A stretch of 64,000 bases of DNA, from positions 10,286,855 through 10,350,854 of the forward strand of contig OZ020491.1 in the NCBI GenBank assembly GCA_963971405.1, written 5' to 3'. This DNA is from Psococerastis gibbosa. Its lineage: Eukaryota; Arthropoda; Insecta; Psocodea; Psocidae. Positions 31,227-43,674 of this stretch are shown here, one piece after another. The notes under the pieces were generated by a model. It had not been told where the DNA came from. It made no database searches and worked only from the letters and a program-made list of their open reading frames with translations. Positions within the stretch are counted from its first letter, which is position 1. Every line of letters begins with the position of its first letter. The position numbers and the translations under genes were made by a program.

Positions 31227-31738
31227 GTAAGTTTCTTAGCCTTATATGGTGGATGTATTTTTCAGGGCCTTCGCATCGTTGGATTCGGTGTCTTACCTTG
31301 TCTTGAGCGACATTCTTCATGAAATTTACCGGGAGTAGTTGAGTACATCTCAACAAATGACTGATGACATTGCGCCAAGAGCTGCAAGCCGCTCCAGCAC
31401 AGTTATTATTTATAGATTTCCTAAGAATTTGAACATTATCATTATCTCTAATCAACTGTAGTTGCCCAATTGTGCCTTATGAGCCTCATATACTCCTTCC
31501 TGTCCCCCTCTCCTTTTTCCCCTCCTCAACTCTTCCCTGTGCCTCCTCATGTTGTTGGGTACCAACATAAAAAAGAAAATAGTGGCAAATGAAAAACAAA
31601 TGAACAATTTAACAGGCACGCTGCCAACCGAACACGGACGCCGTAAGCTCAGCGTACATGCCCTTTGGTCCCTTGCAATCTAAATATTTTTATACTGACT
31701 TGTTGGACTTATGGCGAGAACGACCCGCTTAGACTAGG

Positions 31739-32193
31739 AAACTACGTTTTGCCGCTTCATGGCATGCATTGGGCATGCCCATCTGACCCGCCTGGCAATA
31801 TCAAATTTTGTCGCATCCCCTATTAGGGCCCCATTTCTTCCGTATGCACCTTTCACTGCGTTCATTAGCGCAGTGGACATCTCCCCCGAGAGATATGTCG
31901 CGGGAGACGTTGACCCAGCTGCTGGGGGTGGTGTGGAGGTCTCTCCATGACCTTCAATTCTTTGGCGCCACAGTTTGCACGTGGATGCGGAAGCCTGATT
32001 GTCCGGTTAGATTGCACGTGGAGGCGAGAGTTTAAAGAGTCCCGTCTTCCAGACTACTGCACACGTGTCTTGTATACCAGTGAATGCGTTTGTTATGGTG
32101 TTTGTTGTGGTGATCCCTGCCATTTTGGCTTTGTGGCACCGGTTTAGTTAAATTTGTAATATTTTTTTTGATAAATACACGCATTATTATTAT
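31739..32193 (+). repeat. possible retroposon 3' end
   Basis: GC-rich block with an open frame, then AT-rich DNA, ATAAATACACGC and (ATT)n near 32180. The layout resembles a retroposon 3' end, but no protein motif is recognised. Confidence 0.3.
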
Positions 32194-32630
32194 TATACAT
32201 GCTTGGGACCCGTCCGAATTTAGTTTAGTAGTTAGTTTAGTTGCGGAATAAGGTTTGTTGTAGGTTTTGTCCGTGGGTAATACTTGTCGTGTTGTTGTTG
32301 AGATTGTTAAGATCCTGATTCTCTGGGCTGCAGCTGATAATGATACATTATTAGCATGGGCGCAAGGGGGATCCTCTATTTTGGGTACATTTGGATGTAG
32401 CCAGAACATTTGGAAGCGCCTACCGTTAGTTGCTAGGCCAGCCAGGGAAATGTATGGTCATATATGTATAACCATGTACCATCACGCACCAGCACAAAAT
32501 CAATATGGTTTGTGGAGAAAATGGCCGACCTGGGCAGGACCGCATTTACCTATGTGCCCATGGGCCTCCATAAAGAAAGTCCTCCACAAGATTTTAAAAA
32601 TTAAAATGTTTACTATGGCATGGAAATACC

Positions 32631-33138
32631 AGGGGTCTTCACAGTGTTCGTGTTATCGAGTTATACCTAGTTAAGTGTGTTACATCAAGTTAACACACAT
32701 GAAATCCGATAACCAAGCTAACCAGCGTGCTATCCTAAACTCACTTCCAGGTTGGTTAACTGTGCTATTTACCTTGCGCTGCGATCGATAGCTCAGGTTT
32801 GATCGCCGCCATCTTTGTTATTGTTGATTGATTTGAAACACGCGTTTAAAATTTTGTAGTATTTAAATTTATTTGTATAATCTATTATCACAAGCAATTA
32901 TCGTTAATACTTAAAATTATAATCACAAAAATAAAAAAAATATAAGCAAATGTGACTAGAATAGAGTTCTGCCACTTTCTTTAAACACGTGCCACGAAAG
33001 TCTAACTACTACCACGTTGTTTACTCTCTTAAATATTTTCGATATGGCATGATAACTCACTCCCGAGGTCCACTCACGATTGTGTGTTAACTTGGATAGC
33101 ACATCTAACTCGATAACACCAACACCGTGAAGACCCCT
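32631..33138. mobile_element. MITE family 3, second copy
   Basis: Collinear with 14930-15428: AGGGGTCTTCACAGTGTTCG at one end, CACCGTGAAGACCCCT at the other, with CGCTGCGATCGATAGCTCAG inside. Flanks ACC and AAT do not match, so the target duplication is not visible here. Confidence 0.8.
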
Positions 33139-34304
33139 AATGTTTTAGAACATTAATTGGCGCCACAATGCTGTTGCCAAGATATCAGCTTATCGAACTT
33201 TGGTCTGATTGGCTTCTTAAGTTGTCTTCCCTGATGTCCTGGTTCCAGGAATAGTCACCGAATTCTGAGAGTTAAAAAATTCCCGATGTCTTCTGAGTTA
33301 CCGATTTTCCGGGTTATTCCGGGACTTCAAATAAAATCTAACCGCTACTTCGAAATTTTATATTTTGGGCACTATTTTATTCGCCAAACGCGCCTTTTCT
33401 AATGATGGGCTTTTCCTTGTTAACTTAAAAGTTAATGTGGCTTTTGAAATTCCGGGACTAAATTTACAAAATATGTGGGAATTGTTTTAGGGGCCGTGGC
33501 AGCCCCGTATTAAGGATAAATGTTATAACTGGTAGGCATCTACACCTCTAAATGCCTGGACCTGGGACGAACTGGAAAACATATAGATCGACTTCGATGG
33601 CCAGGTGGTAACGTGCTTGCACTTGTGCGAGTCTTTAAACGCCATGCAATCGGAGACGTGTCGTACTCATCACGGGTAATATCCTACAGAGGCGACTGAA
33701 AAGGTCAATCGGATATATTCATTAAATTGTTTGTATGCGGTTTATCTTTTTTTTTTAAAATGAAAAGAAAAGAAGAAAGACTTCGGAACCGGTGGGGAGC
33801 AATGTTCTTGTATTGAGATTTTTTTATACTGAGCATTGTCATCCTAATGTTGCTTATCTGTTGCTATATTGCTTATCCGTGGGGATGTGATGGGATGTAG
33901 CATAGGTACTACTAATTCCACTCTATTTAATTTCTTTGATTATGTTGGCCGCCATCTTGTATAAATAAACTAAAAGGATGACATTTTGTTATATTACTTA
34001 GCGCAACCAAACAGACTCGAACACAACTAGGAAGGCATGGGACCGCCTGCATTACATGCCCTCCGAAGCATATATTGTTTTATGTGTCGTTGAATCCGCT
34101 TCACCAGCAGTGTGGATCATTACCACCGCCTATTACATTCCGTTACGGGTTGTGTGAGAATCTCCAGCATTACGCTCGTGGTTTTCATCTATACTACCAC
34201 ATAGTTCAATGTTCGCTCTCATACGATACTTATATATACGTAGCCACAACCAAAATATTCAATCAATTAGCTATTTTCGAAATTTACGCATTTTTTCCAT
34301 TTGT

Positions 34305-35133
34305 TGCTTTCCAATTTATACGTAGTATAAGGAAAGCTTTGTGATGGTCGAAATTTTCGATTCCGAGATTTCAACTGATTTACACGTTTTGAGGTCCCAG
34401 GAACCAAAAAAAGTGGTTTTTACGAAATGTCTGTCTGTCGCTCTGTCGCTCTGTCTGTCTGTCTGTGCGTCGATTTCCGGGCAAACTACTCGGTCGATTT
34501 TGATGAAATTTGGCATGTAGGTTCATAAAAATCATTCCTCGGGATTTTTTTTTTTTTAGGGCTAACTCAATTTGGGGGGTTTTATTTTCAAAATACTCAT
34601 AAAAAACGGCTAAAAAAAATTATTTCTCAAAAACGGCTCCAACGATTTCTTTTAAATTCACATATATTGTAGTCGTTGTTAATTTTGACACAATGCGGGC
34701 TTGCCCCTTGATAGTTTGCTTCTGGGGGTAAAAAAAATAAAAATAACTAAATTTTAATGAAAAATGACTAAAAAATAATTTTTTTGTGAAACCTTTCCAT
34801 CGATGATTTCTACCTTCGGCATGTTTTAGGTGTCAAATTGGATAACGAAACCGGACAAGTTGCTTTCCCAAAAAACTATTTGGTTTTGTGCAAAAAAAAA
34901 TGTTTTTGAAAAAATGATATAGAAAATTCACGGTCAAATGCATTGCGTGCCCTGCCATTATTGCTGTGTGGTAATTTGTTGGTCTGACCTATCTAGAATT
35001 TACCTCACCTCCAGTGACGTCAGGTGGACAACCCCCCCCCCCCCCCAAGATGCCCGAAATTTAACTATAGGAAAATTATTTACCATGAAATTACTCATTT
35101 TTTTCTAGCTACTACTTGATAAATTGGAAAGCA
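34305..35133 (+). mobile_element. R1 repeat, reference copy (829 bp)
   Basis: Starts TGCTTTCCAATTTATACGTA and ends ATAAATTGGAAAGCA, a perfect 15-bp terminal inverted repeat. The first 32 bp also form a local hairpin (GCTTTCC...GGAAAGC). Inside are a (GTCTGTCTGTC) tract, AAACTACTCGGTCGATTTTG ATGAAATTTGGC, and a C-run at 35031-35046. No coding capacity. Other copies: 1701, 6818, 15975, 17388, 23485, 29515(-), 37918(-), 58330 and 63785. Confidence 0.7.
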
Positions 35134-35723
35134 TGTTCGAGTAAACTCGGACCGGTTCTTTTCATATTATGATTACATATTTTGATATCTTTTCTATATG
35201 GGTTTAAGCAGTCTTTCTTATTGTCAGCTACAAAAAACACATAAATATATAATAAACGGGTTTTATATCTGTCAATAAAATACTTCGTACCAGATTAGTT
35301 TAAAGTCTATTAATGTATGTATGCTTTGTGGCTTAGAATGCACCAAATGTTAATTGTAACTTGTACGTAGTCTGCGTTACTGATAAACTAGGAACACCAC
35401 CATTTATCATTATTACGGTTCTAAAATTGGCTCAACCACGACCGTAATTGAATTTGATGCTAAGTTTCGTACATGTGGCCATCTTATTACATCCAAACCC
35501 TGTGCTGTCTGTCTGAACTTGGCGTGAATCGAGTATATACTAACTACTAAAAGTTATTTCTTCTGAAAAAAAAAACATAACCAGGACACTTGTTAATTAG
35601 TGATAACCAATAAAATTAATGAAATTGAGCCTAATTTTCCAGCACCTGGGGGAATCTTCTGGAAAAATGTATCGTGACCTGGTCTAAAAGAAACATATAC
35701 ACTAGTGAGTAGGCTATCTGAAA

Positions 35724-35930
35724 TAGTGATGGAGATTCGATCGGTTTCGGTCCAGGTCCAGGACCGAAGAGAGATGGACCGTACCGAAGACCGGGCCAAA
35801 TGATCCGACGAAATAACCGGACAGAAATTTTTTTGAATTCACTAACTAATCGGTTGGTTCGAACCGAACCGGATCGAAAAAATCAGCGGACCCGAGCGTT
35901 CGGTCCTCGGTGCCGGACCTTTCATCACTA
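35724..35930. mobile_element. TAGTGATG...CATCACTA cassette of self-complementary GGTCC motifs
   Basis: Bounded by an 8-bp inverted repeat TAGTGATG/CATCACTA. The inside is almost wholly made of permuted GGTC/GACC/CCGAA motifs on both strands (CGGTTTCGGTCCAGGTCCAGGA, ACCGAACCGGATCG). No coding sequence. It shares its design with 42460-42608. Confidence 0.6.
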
Positions 35931-35960
35931 ATCTGAAACCCACTAATGTTTTCCAGTCGA

Positions 35961-36160
35961 AATAAATAAATTCCTTTTTGTTCTATTACTAAGCGCAACC
36001 TAGCGGAGTTAGGGCTATAAAGCCCTCTCTTACACTTAACTAGGACTGCCTGCTTTACATTTCCTCCGAAGCATGGACAGAAAATGTAGCAAGTGTAGGA
36101 CTCGAACCAACAACCTATTGGGTGGAAGCCAAAGTCCGTACCACTACTCTACATAGCGTA
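35961..36160 (-). mobile_element. tRNA-derived SINE
   Basis: AATAAATAAATTCC tail, TTAGGGCTATAAAGCCCTCT, GGACTCGAACCAACAACC (B-box) and TACCACTACTCTACA. Only 31 bp from the cassette above. Confidence 0.85.
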
Positions 36161-36626
36161 CTGGAATACAAGTTATCGTACTTGCTAGAAAATACTTTGT
36201 AGTTGTGAGGCCGTTCGTGAAAGCTTACCCATGTCAAAATGTGGTTGGTCTATAATAATCATGCAATTATATTCTCATTTCTTCATTAAATTCCATTTTT
36301 ACGACAAAAATGCCGCCATTAACCTGGCAAAGATATGCGTGTAGCTTTTAAAGTAGGTATTACATATTCCCGCCAGAGAAGTGTCATTTATTAGACTTGG
36401 AGTTGCAATTATAATCAAACATGGTAGTGATTACACTCGTTGATGCGCCTTAATGCTGATGAACCTATGCGGTTACTATGGTGTTAAATAATTATTAGTT
36501 TAATTGAAATCACCTGCGCTAGTTTTATTAGTATACGTTAATTCGGAGGAGTTGCATTGACCTCAGGGTATTTTTACAAGTCTAATTTGTTTAGATGAAT
36601 GGGTAGTTCTTTTTATGGGCAGCGAT

Positions 36627-37251
36627 TTTAACGCATGCTGGTTTCCTCGTGGGCTGATTGTTATTTTTTTTATTTTTTGGTGAATCGTTTCATACCAAGG
36701 GTCACTCACAACGGTTGGTGGTCTTCTTCTTCTGCTGCTGCTTCACCTTCTTCCACTGCTTCTTCTTCGGCTTCTTCTTCTTCCTCTGCTTCTTCTTCTT
36801 CCTCTGCTTCTCCTTCTGTTTCTTCTTCTTTTCCTGTTGCTTCTGCTTCTTCTTCTACTACTACTGCTGCTAGTCTAGGTATCTACCAATTGGAATTAAA
36901 CGATTTTAACGTATGCTGGCTTCCTCGTGGGCTGATTGTTATTTTTTATTTTTTGGTGAATCGTTTCATACCAAGGGTCACTCTCACCACTTGATGGCTA
37001 TCATATTCTTCTGCTTATTCTTCATCTTCTGCTTCTTCTTCATCTTCTGCTTCTTCTTCTACGATTAATACTACTACTACTTACATTTAAACGATTTTAA
37101 TGCATGCAGGTTTCCTCGTGGGCTGATTGTTATTTTTTTATTTTTTGGTAATCTTATCATACCAAGGGTCACTCTCACCACTTGGTGGTTATCACATTCT
37201 TCTGCTTCTTCTAGTTTTCTTCTTCTGCTTCTTCTTCTTCTACTGCTATTG

Positions 37252-37283
<32 letters not shown>

Positions 37284-37305
37284 AGTCAAGGTCTCTATCA
37301 TTAGC
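36627..37305 (+). repeat. three tandem units, each with a long (TTC/TGC)n tract
   Basis: Units start near 36627, 36900 and 37090. Each begins CGATTTTAA(C/T)G(C/T)ATGC, continues TTTCCTCGTGGGCTGATTGT and ATACCAAGGGTCACTC, and ends in pure pyrimidine TTCTTC/TGCTGC repeats and CTACTACT. The Ser-rich open frames on either strand are low-complexity by-products. Confidence 0.85.
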
Positions 37306-37917
37306 AATTAAATCCGTGTCACAATTCATCTACTGCTCTATTGTGTCTACCCTATCCCAAAGCTTAGACAACTTCACGCCTCTTCTGGATCTAGATTGTC
37401 GGAGAAATGTACGGAGTCGTCATAGCAGAAGGTTGGCGTAATAGATGTTAAATGCTTTTATTTAGCAAGATCAAGTTTATACAAGCAATTTCATTTGAAT
37501 CAGCCTCGGGGTGTGCTATGTAAAGACCATAAAGCGGAACCTTTGAGGAATCTTCCTTGTGACAGCTGGATGAATTGAATGAGAAGAAGATACCGATAGA
37601 TATTTATGCTAAGTAGTTAGCTGGATTCATTTATTTTAGTAGTCTGATGGCACAATGGCCGTCCAGTACCGACCTTTCCCTATCCGGAATTTCATCTTGT
37701 GTGGGAGGCAGATTGGGATCGGGAGCGGGCATGTTAAATGGATTGACCATTGGATTTCAGTCTGGACCAGTATTGTTTGTTTTTAATATGACTGTTATAT
37801 AATTTCTTGTGTCTTTAAAAATTAAATGGCCCTTGAATTAGGGGTATCATTGGTCCTGCAATGCCTTGCAAGGGATTTGGACGATGTAGTCACGATTTAG
37901 GAGTAACTAAGCTTACA

Positions 37918-38085
37918 TTAATAACGACTACAATTTTATGAGAATAAAATTTTTTTTATTCGTTTTTTTTGGAGTTAGTCAAAAATTAAAGTGGCCCCGA
38001 GAAATTATTTTTGTAAACCTACTTGCCAAATTTCATTAAAAATCCACCGAGTAGTTTGCCCACAAATTGACGAACAGGCAGACCT
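37918..38085 (-). mobile_element. R1 fragment
   Basis: Complement of the R1 block: AATCCACCGAGTAGTTTGCC and TTGCCAAATTTCATTAAAA, preceded by GGAGTTAGTC (R1 GCTAACTC). Confidence 0.55.
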
Positions 38086-38755
38086 TATACGGGCCCCGCA
38101 CCAACGCCTGTCCATATTTTGCCCATATTAAATCTATAAAAGTTCATTTTGTTTTGTTTTATTTAATACCCTAAACTTGAGGACCGACAGAATTTGCTAC
38201 AGGCCTCACGCTGGCTTAATCTGGCACTGAGTAGACATCTTTGAAAAGGGAAGTCGTGCTCATGCCAAACTACTGCTTCAGGGTGAGAACCACCCAAGAT
38301 AGCAGCAACTCAGTCGAAAATAACCCCAAGAAGTGGTGTATCGTACTCGTAAGTCAGCAACCTCGGACCACTTTTCTTCATGATTGACACAGTCGAGCAG
38401 TGTCGCTGTACGCCAATTTACAAGAAACAACTCTGAGACCAACTAGTCGATAAATAATACTAGATTACCTATGACTGAGTGACTTCTCGCCCTCCTGGTA
38501 TTCTTTTTCTTGGCAATCTTGATGGGTTTCAACGACTATAACTTCGTGTTGAGATTACAGTGCTGTTCGTTGTGTTTTGTATACTGATCAAGCTCGAGGG
38601 TTTATCGTCGGCTGGGTTTTTTTTATGAGTTATTACTAGTCGCAATTGTATAATTTACATTAATCTAGGTGCACATGTGTGTGTGTAAATCCTTAATCTT
38701 CGACTTAATTCATGGGGGGCTTTGGCGTATTTTATTTGCAAGATTGCAACATCTG

Positions 38756-39158
38756 TAATTCTTTAAAATAGCGGTTCTACGTGCGAATACGGCATTTTTC
38801 GTTTTCAGCAGCTATTTACAGGCTAAAATTAATCTCAGTTGTTGATTTAAATTATTAAAAAAAATAAGGGTTCATTTTCAATAGTTTTTGCAATTTGAAG
38901 ACAGTAATTCTTTAAAATAGCGGTTCTACATGCGAATACGGTATTTTTCGTTTTCGGCAGGCTAAAATCAATCCCAGTTTTTATTTAAATTATTTTTTAA
39001 GAAAAGGTTCATTTTCAATAGTTTTTGCAATTTGAAGACATTGTGATTCCTTAAAATATCGGGTCTACATGCCATATTTACCGGCTAAAATCAATCCCAG
39101 TTTTTGATTTAAATTATTTTTAAAAGAAGGGTTCATTTTCAATAGTTTTTGCAATTTT
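38756..39158 (+). repeat. three diverged tandem units of ~115-145 bp
   Basis: Each unit has TTCTTTAAAATAGCGGTTCT, GCGAATACGG.ATTTTTCG, GGCTAAAAT.AATC.CAGTT, then GGTTCATTTTCAATAGTTTT TGCAATTT. The third has lost the middle. Non-coding. Confidence 0.8.
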
Positions 39159-40908
39159 ACGACAAAGGAAAACACATGTGTGTGATCTAACATGAAATGG
39201 CATTTTTAAGTGTTTGATAGGATATTTTATTGTATCTTCCTTCGTGTAACGATACGGGATTGAAAATTGTACATAGCCTTGAATTAATTGCGTACCTTTA
39301 AAATTGAAGGGAATAGAAGTTGAAAAGGATGTTGATAGATTCATTAATCTTCCATTAAGAAATTGAGGAACTGCTGGATGAGAGGGGTACTCAAGGCTTT
39401 ATCTATGAATGTGATGACTATGCAAATAGGCCTATATATGGCACCAGTAGTCCCCAAACGTGAAATACGTGCATGCGATAAAGCTAAAAATAGCCATGAA
39501 CTTGGCCGACCAGGTGGCCTAAACTCCAGCAGACGACGGCCGACTGGAAGCTCGTAATACGAGATCCTAATTAGGCCCTTTTATAACGGAAACACGCTGT
39601 ATTTCTGCATAAAATTATAGGTTAGAGTTCATTAGGCGACAGTGGCGAGGTTAGAGGTTTCGTGCTAGGTTTCCAAGTCGACGGTGATATCTTGAGGACA
39701 TTTGTGCAGCCTAGGTACCGTACCTGGGTCATTATTTAAGGGTTATCTTCAGTGAAAGGGGTCTAATGAAAAATACTTGTGAAATATTTAAAAACCCACT
39801 ACTGTCTATTTCTCACCTGTATTTTTGGCATCCCCGTTCAGGATTCGACTCAAGGAGCATCTAATTTCAAATATAATAGAGGCTAGGATTTATTCGAACC
39901 GCCCCATGTTTGTGTGCGTGTGTGAGTGAGTGCTTATTAAGTTTTAAGGTAATAGCAAGGTACTGTAAATTGTACTACTGTTTTTGTTGCTGACCTGAGT
40001 TGTGTGTAAGAGAGGGCCTTAACTCCGCTAGGGTGTTACCAGCTAAAAATAATGTCATTATTTATTTATTTATTAATTAACAAACTAACAAATATCGCAG
40101 ACCTATGTATTTGTTCTGCTTCGTTATGCCTGAAATTCTAAAAACTGCACGCCCAAATTTCCTTTGAATGATTCCTATTCATGATTTCTATGATTCATAT
40201 TAATTTCATAAGTTATCACGTCAATTTTCACTTAAAAATGATCCATGTCCCCTAAGAAACTCCTGAGAGGTCCTGGCGATAGGCTTTTAGGAATTCCATT
40301 ACAATTAGCCTTTAGGAATTTGCCCAAAGACAAAAATGCAAAGAAGGGAGATCTATTAGACTAGAAACTAGACAAGAAAACTATTTAAAGTTATGCAATG
40401 TCTTTTAAATCGTGTTTCAGCGGGAATTAGCGCTATTAAACGTGTTATTAATTCTCTTGTAGAAATTCGCTGGTTAAATGAAAAATATTGGCCCATTCAT
40501 AGCTTGAGGAACATCTGATATGAGGCTGAAGGTGTCTGGAATTCTTATAAAATTCGACGATTAATAGTTTTTAATGAGTAGCTATCATATTACAGCCAGT
40601 TTTGAGTGTTATCTTGCATGTTACTTTCATTTTTAAACCGTGTAACTTTTAAATTATGAAGAGGGGAGGGAGTAATAAAAATTGCTACTTTGCAACTTCA
40701 TTCTTTCGTTGTTTTTTTAAATAAAATAAATCAAGATGTTATTTCTCACGTCAAAAATCTCTTTTCTTGTGTTTTATCTTATGGTCCATATTCAACTGGT
40801 TGCTAATATATTGCTTACTACTGAAATACATTTGTAAAGCTGTTAATTTTTGTAATTCAAGGAGAAATTGAACAAGTTAAAAAATCGGTCACCTTTTTCA
40901 ACCAGTAT

Positions 40909-41997
40909 TGTATTGTATGAGGCGACAAGCGGGAATGTTTAACATGAAAGCACGTTGCCTAAGAAGGTTTTAAATTCTGAACTACGATTCGAATCCATCC
41001 CTGTCCAGCCTATAGTCTGCTCCTCTGTCTACTGCGGACTGCGTTACCCCAGCTGTCCAGCTATTGACAGACAGTGCTTCCAGAGTGACGCGAGGATCGG
41101 TTTCTTTGCCTAATTGGAAAGTATTGTGTGAGGAGACCGGGAATAGCTAACAAGAAAGCATATGGCTTGAGAAGGTGGTAGATTCTGAGCTTTGCTTCGA
41201 TTCCATAACTCTCAAGCCTGCAGTCTGCTCCTCTGTCTATTGAGTTACCCCAGTTGTCCATAACCTTACCCCTTTTATCGACATACCGTCAGATCACATC
41301 AGCTTCCAGAGTGACGCGAGGATCGGTTTCTTTGCCTAACTGCAAAGTACTGTATGAGGAGATAATCAGGAATGGTTAAAATGAAAGCGTATTGTCTAAG
41401 AAAGTGGTAAATTCTGTTTTTGCTTCGATTCCATAACTCCAAGCCTGTAGTCTGCTCCTCTGTCTATTGAGTTACCCCAGTTGTCCATAACCTTATCCCT
41501 TTTATCGACATACCGTCAGATCACATCAGCTTCCAGAGTGACGCGAGGATCGGTTTCTTTGCCTAACTGCAAAGTACTGTATGAGGAGAAAAGCAGGAAT
41601 GGTTAAAATGAAAGCGTATTGTCTAACAAGGTGGTAAATTCTGTTTTTGCTTCGATTCCATAACTCCAAGCCTGTAGTCTGCTCCTCTGTCTATTGAGTT
41701 ACCCCAGTTGTCCATAACCTTATCCCTTTTATCGACATACCGTCAGATCACATCAGCTTCCAGAGTGACGCGAGGATCGGTTTCTTTGCCTAATTGCAAA
41801 GTACTGTATGAGGAGAAAAGCAGGAATGGTTAACATGAAAGCGTATTGTCTAAGAAAGTGGTAAATTCTGATTTTGCTTCGATTCCATAACTCTCAAGCC
41901 TGTAGTCTGCTCCTCTGTCTATTGAGTTACCCCATCAGTTGTCCATAACCTTACCCCTTTTATCGACATGCCGTCAGATCACATCAGCTTCCAGATT
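40909..41997 (+). repeat. ~227-bp satellite-like array, about 4.5 units
   Basis: CTTCCAGAGTGACGCGAGGA recurs at 41077, 41303, 41530 and 41757 (spacing 226-227 bp); a partial unit follows at about 41987. Units 3-5 are nearly identical; the first is diverged. Each holds GTAGTCTGCTCCTCTGTCTA and TGCTTCGATTCCATAACTC. No coding frame. Confidence 0.88.
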
Positions 41998-42459
41998 TTA
42001 TGGCGCCTCACTCAGTTTGCGTGTCTTTCAGATGTCAGTCTGATTGGATGCCCGTGTATACGAGGAGCCGAGAGGTGTTGCTAAGAGAGCGCGCACTGCC
42101 CCGGGCCTGTCATTACTCATTAGAGTAGTCAGATTGATATGAGAGGAGTGAAAAAAAAATGTGGAAACAGTTAGAGGCGACGCATGGACATACAACCTAG
42201 TTTATTTTCTATTTATAGTTCGAAGCGGGTCGTTCATAGGTATCAATAATATTTCTCTTTTTGCTCACCCGTTGTATGGCATATCGCCAGTATACATATG
42301 TTTTTTTGCAACAGCTGCCACTAATGTATGTCTTTAGGAGTTTTCTAAAGGCGACGCGACGTTTTGCATGGGTACTGGGAATGTCCTATTATTACAAAGA
42401 AATATTTTGAAACTTATAATTTTGGCAGTTGTCGTGTAGCCCGTGTGGGCTGTGGGAAA

Positions 42460-42608
42460 TGGTGTTCACCGGTCTCGGTCTCGAAACGAGACTTTTTTCG
42501 AGACCGAGACTACTTCAAAGTCTCGGTTTCGAGACCGAGACTCGAGACTAATAAAACACGAGCGAGACCGAGGCCCCGTAGTCTCGTCTCGGTCTCGGAC
42601 GAACACTA
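42460..42608. mobile_element. TGGTGTTC...GAACACTA cassette of self-complementary GTCTCG motifs
   Basis: Bounded by T(G/A)GTGTTC / GAACACTA. The inside is built of GTCTCG/CGAGAC repeats that pair with each other (CGGTCTCGGTCTCGAAACGAG, TCGAGACCGAGACTCGAGAC). Same plan as 35724-35930 with a different motif. Confidence 0.65.
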
Positions 42609-42734
42609 GTGGGAAAGGGAAATTTAAGAGTACTTAGTATTTTGACTTCCGTCATCCGTGGTTCTACTCTAAACCAGATACTATTTATATTTTACTAGTG
42701 GACAAAAGTCTTGATACTTTATCATATTAAGGTG

Positions 42735-42920
42735 TAAAGTAAGTAAATAATGACTTTTTGCTCTATTACTAAGTCAACCTATTGGAAACACGGCTGTAAA
42801 GCCCTCTCTTACCCTCAACTAGGGACCACCTGCTTTACATGCGCTATAAAGCATGGCCAGAAAATGTGGGAAGTGTGGGACTCGAACCAACAACCAATCG
42901 AGAGAAAGCTGGAGTAAGGG
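42735..42920 (-). mobile_element. tRNA-derived SINE
   Basis: GCTCTATTACTAAGTCAACC, CTGTAAAGCCCTCTCTTAC and GGACTCGAACCAACAACC with a degenerate end. Confidence 0.8.
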
Positions 42921-43674
42921 GCAACTTACCCCACAATAAAAGCGATTGGGGAACCTGGCTTCAGATCTAAAGCTAAGTTATGAAACGGTTTTAGAAATGC
43001 CCGTAGCATTCTATAAGTAATCCAGAATATACAATGACATGAGCTGTATGCCTATTATAAGAGACTAAACAGCATATTAGATATGAAAAGGCCAAAGTGC
43101 CAAAAGAGTTTATAAAGTAGCCCCCCAAACGTAATAACAAACGTAGACGACAATAAAAAAACCTGTTCATTGAGTAATGACTCGATACCAACCCTGTGTT
43201 TACATCGTAAAACGGTCCAAAAATAAACTATCACAGCAAATATAAATTAAAATTCAATAACCGGGTCTGAAAACGCTTGGTTAAATAAAGATTTGACCGA
43301 TGATTTGAAGGTGCAGATATGCAACAAGTGTAATGAGGATTGATAGGTTGGAGCCTGTGGCTCGAAAAATACCAGTAATTATGGCTGTGAGTAAAAATAC
43401 AATCATTCAAATGGACTGATGCAGTTTTTCGCCGGAGCTGCGTGGACCCCATATTTGGCTTAGAGTGGCCCCTGGCCAGTTTAAAAAAAATAGTTGGGGA
43501 CACGCCTACTAGAGTGGCATTTACTAATAATAAAGATGCGTGTACTCTGGTATGATTGTTGAATGACCATATTTCCGCACCTACAGTTTGTACTTTTTTT
43601 CTTATATTTTGGCTTTTGGGGTACCTTTTTGTTAACAACATTAATGGCCAGATTTGTCTTTTTCACTTTTTGGA

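Noticed and set aside
31268-31310. Possible SMG6 exon 14 after TTTTTCAG at 31266
   Set aside because: Joining in phase gives a stop within 14 codons and no similarity to the expected DCFSE-like continuation.
33585-33690. tRNA-like sequence (TGGCCAGGTGGT A-box look-alike)
   Set aside because: No matching B-box at the right distance and no cloverleaf stems.
36635-36994. Ser-rich proteins on both strands at the triplet arrays
   Set aside because: They are translations of (TTC/TGC)n tracts within tandem units; no start, splice or conserved motif.
40909-41997. CRISPR-like or gene-cluster reading of the regular 227-bp spacing
   Set aside because: Whole units repeat with no spacer variation, the DNA is eukaryotic, and there are no cas genes; it is a satellite-type array.
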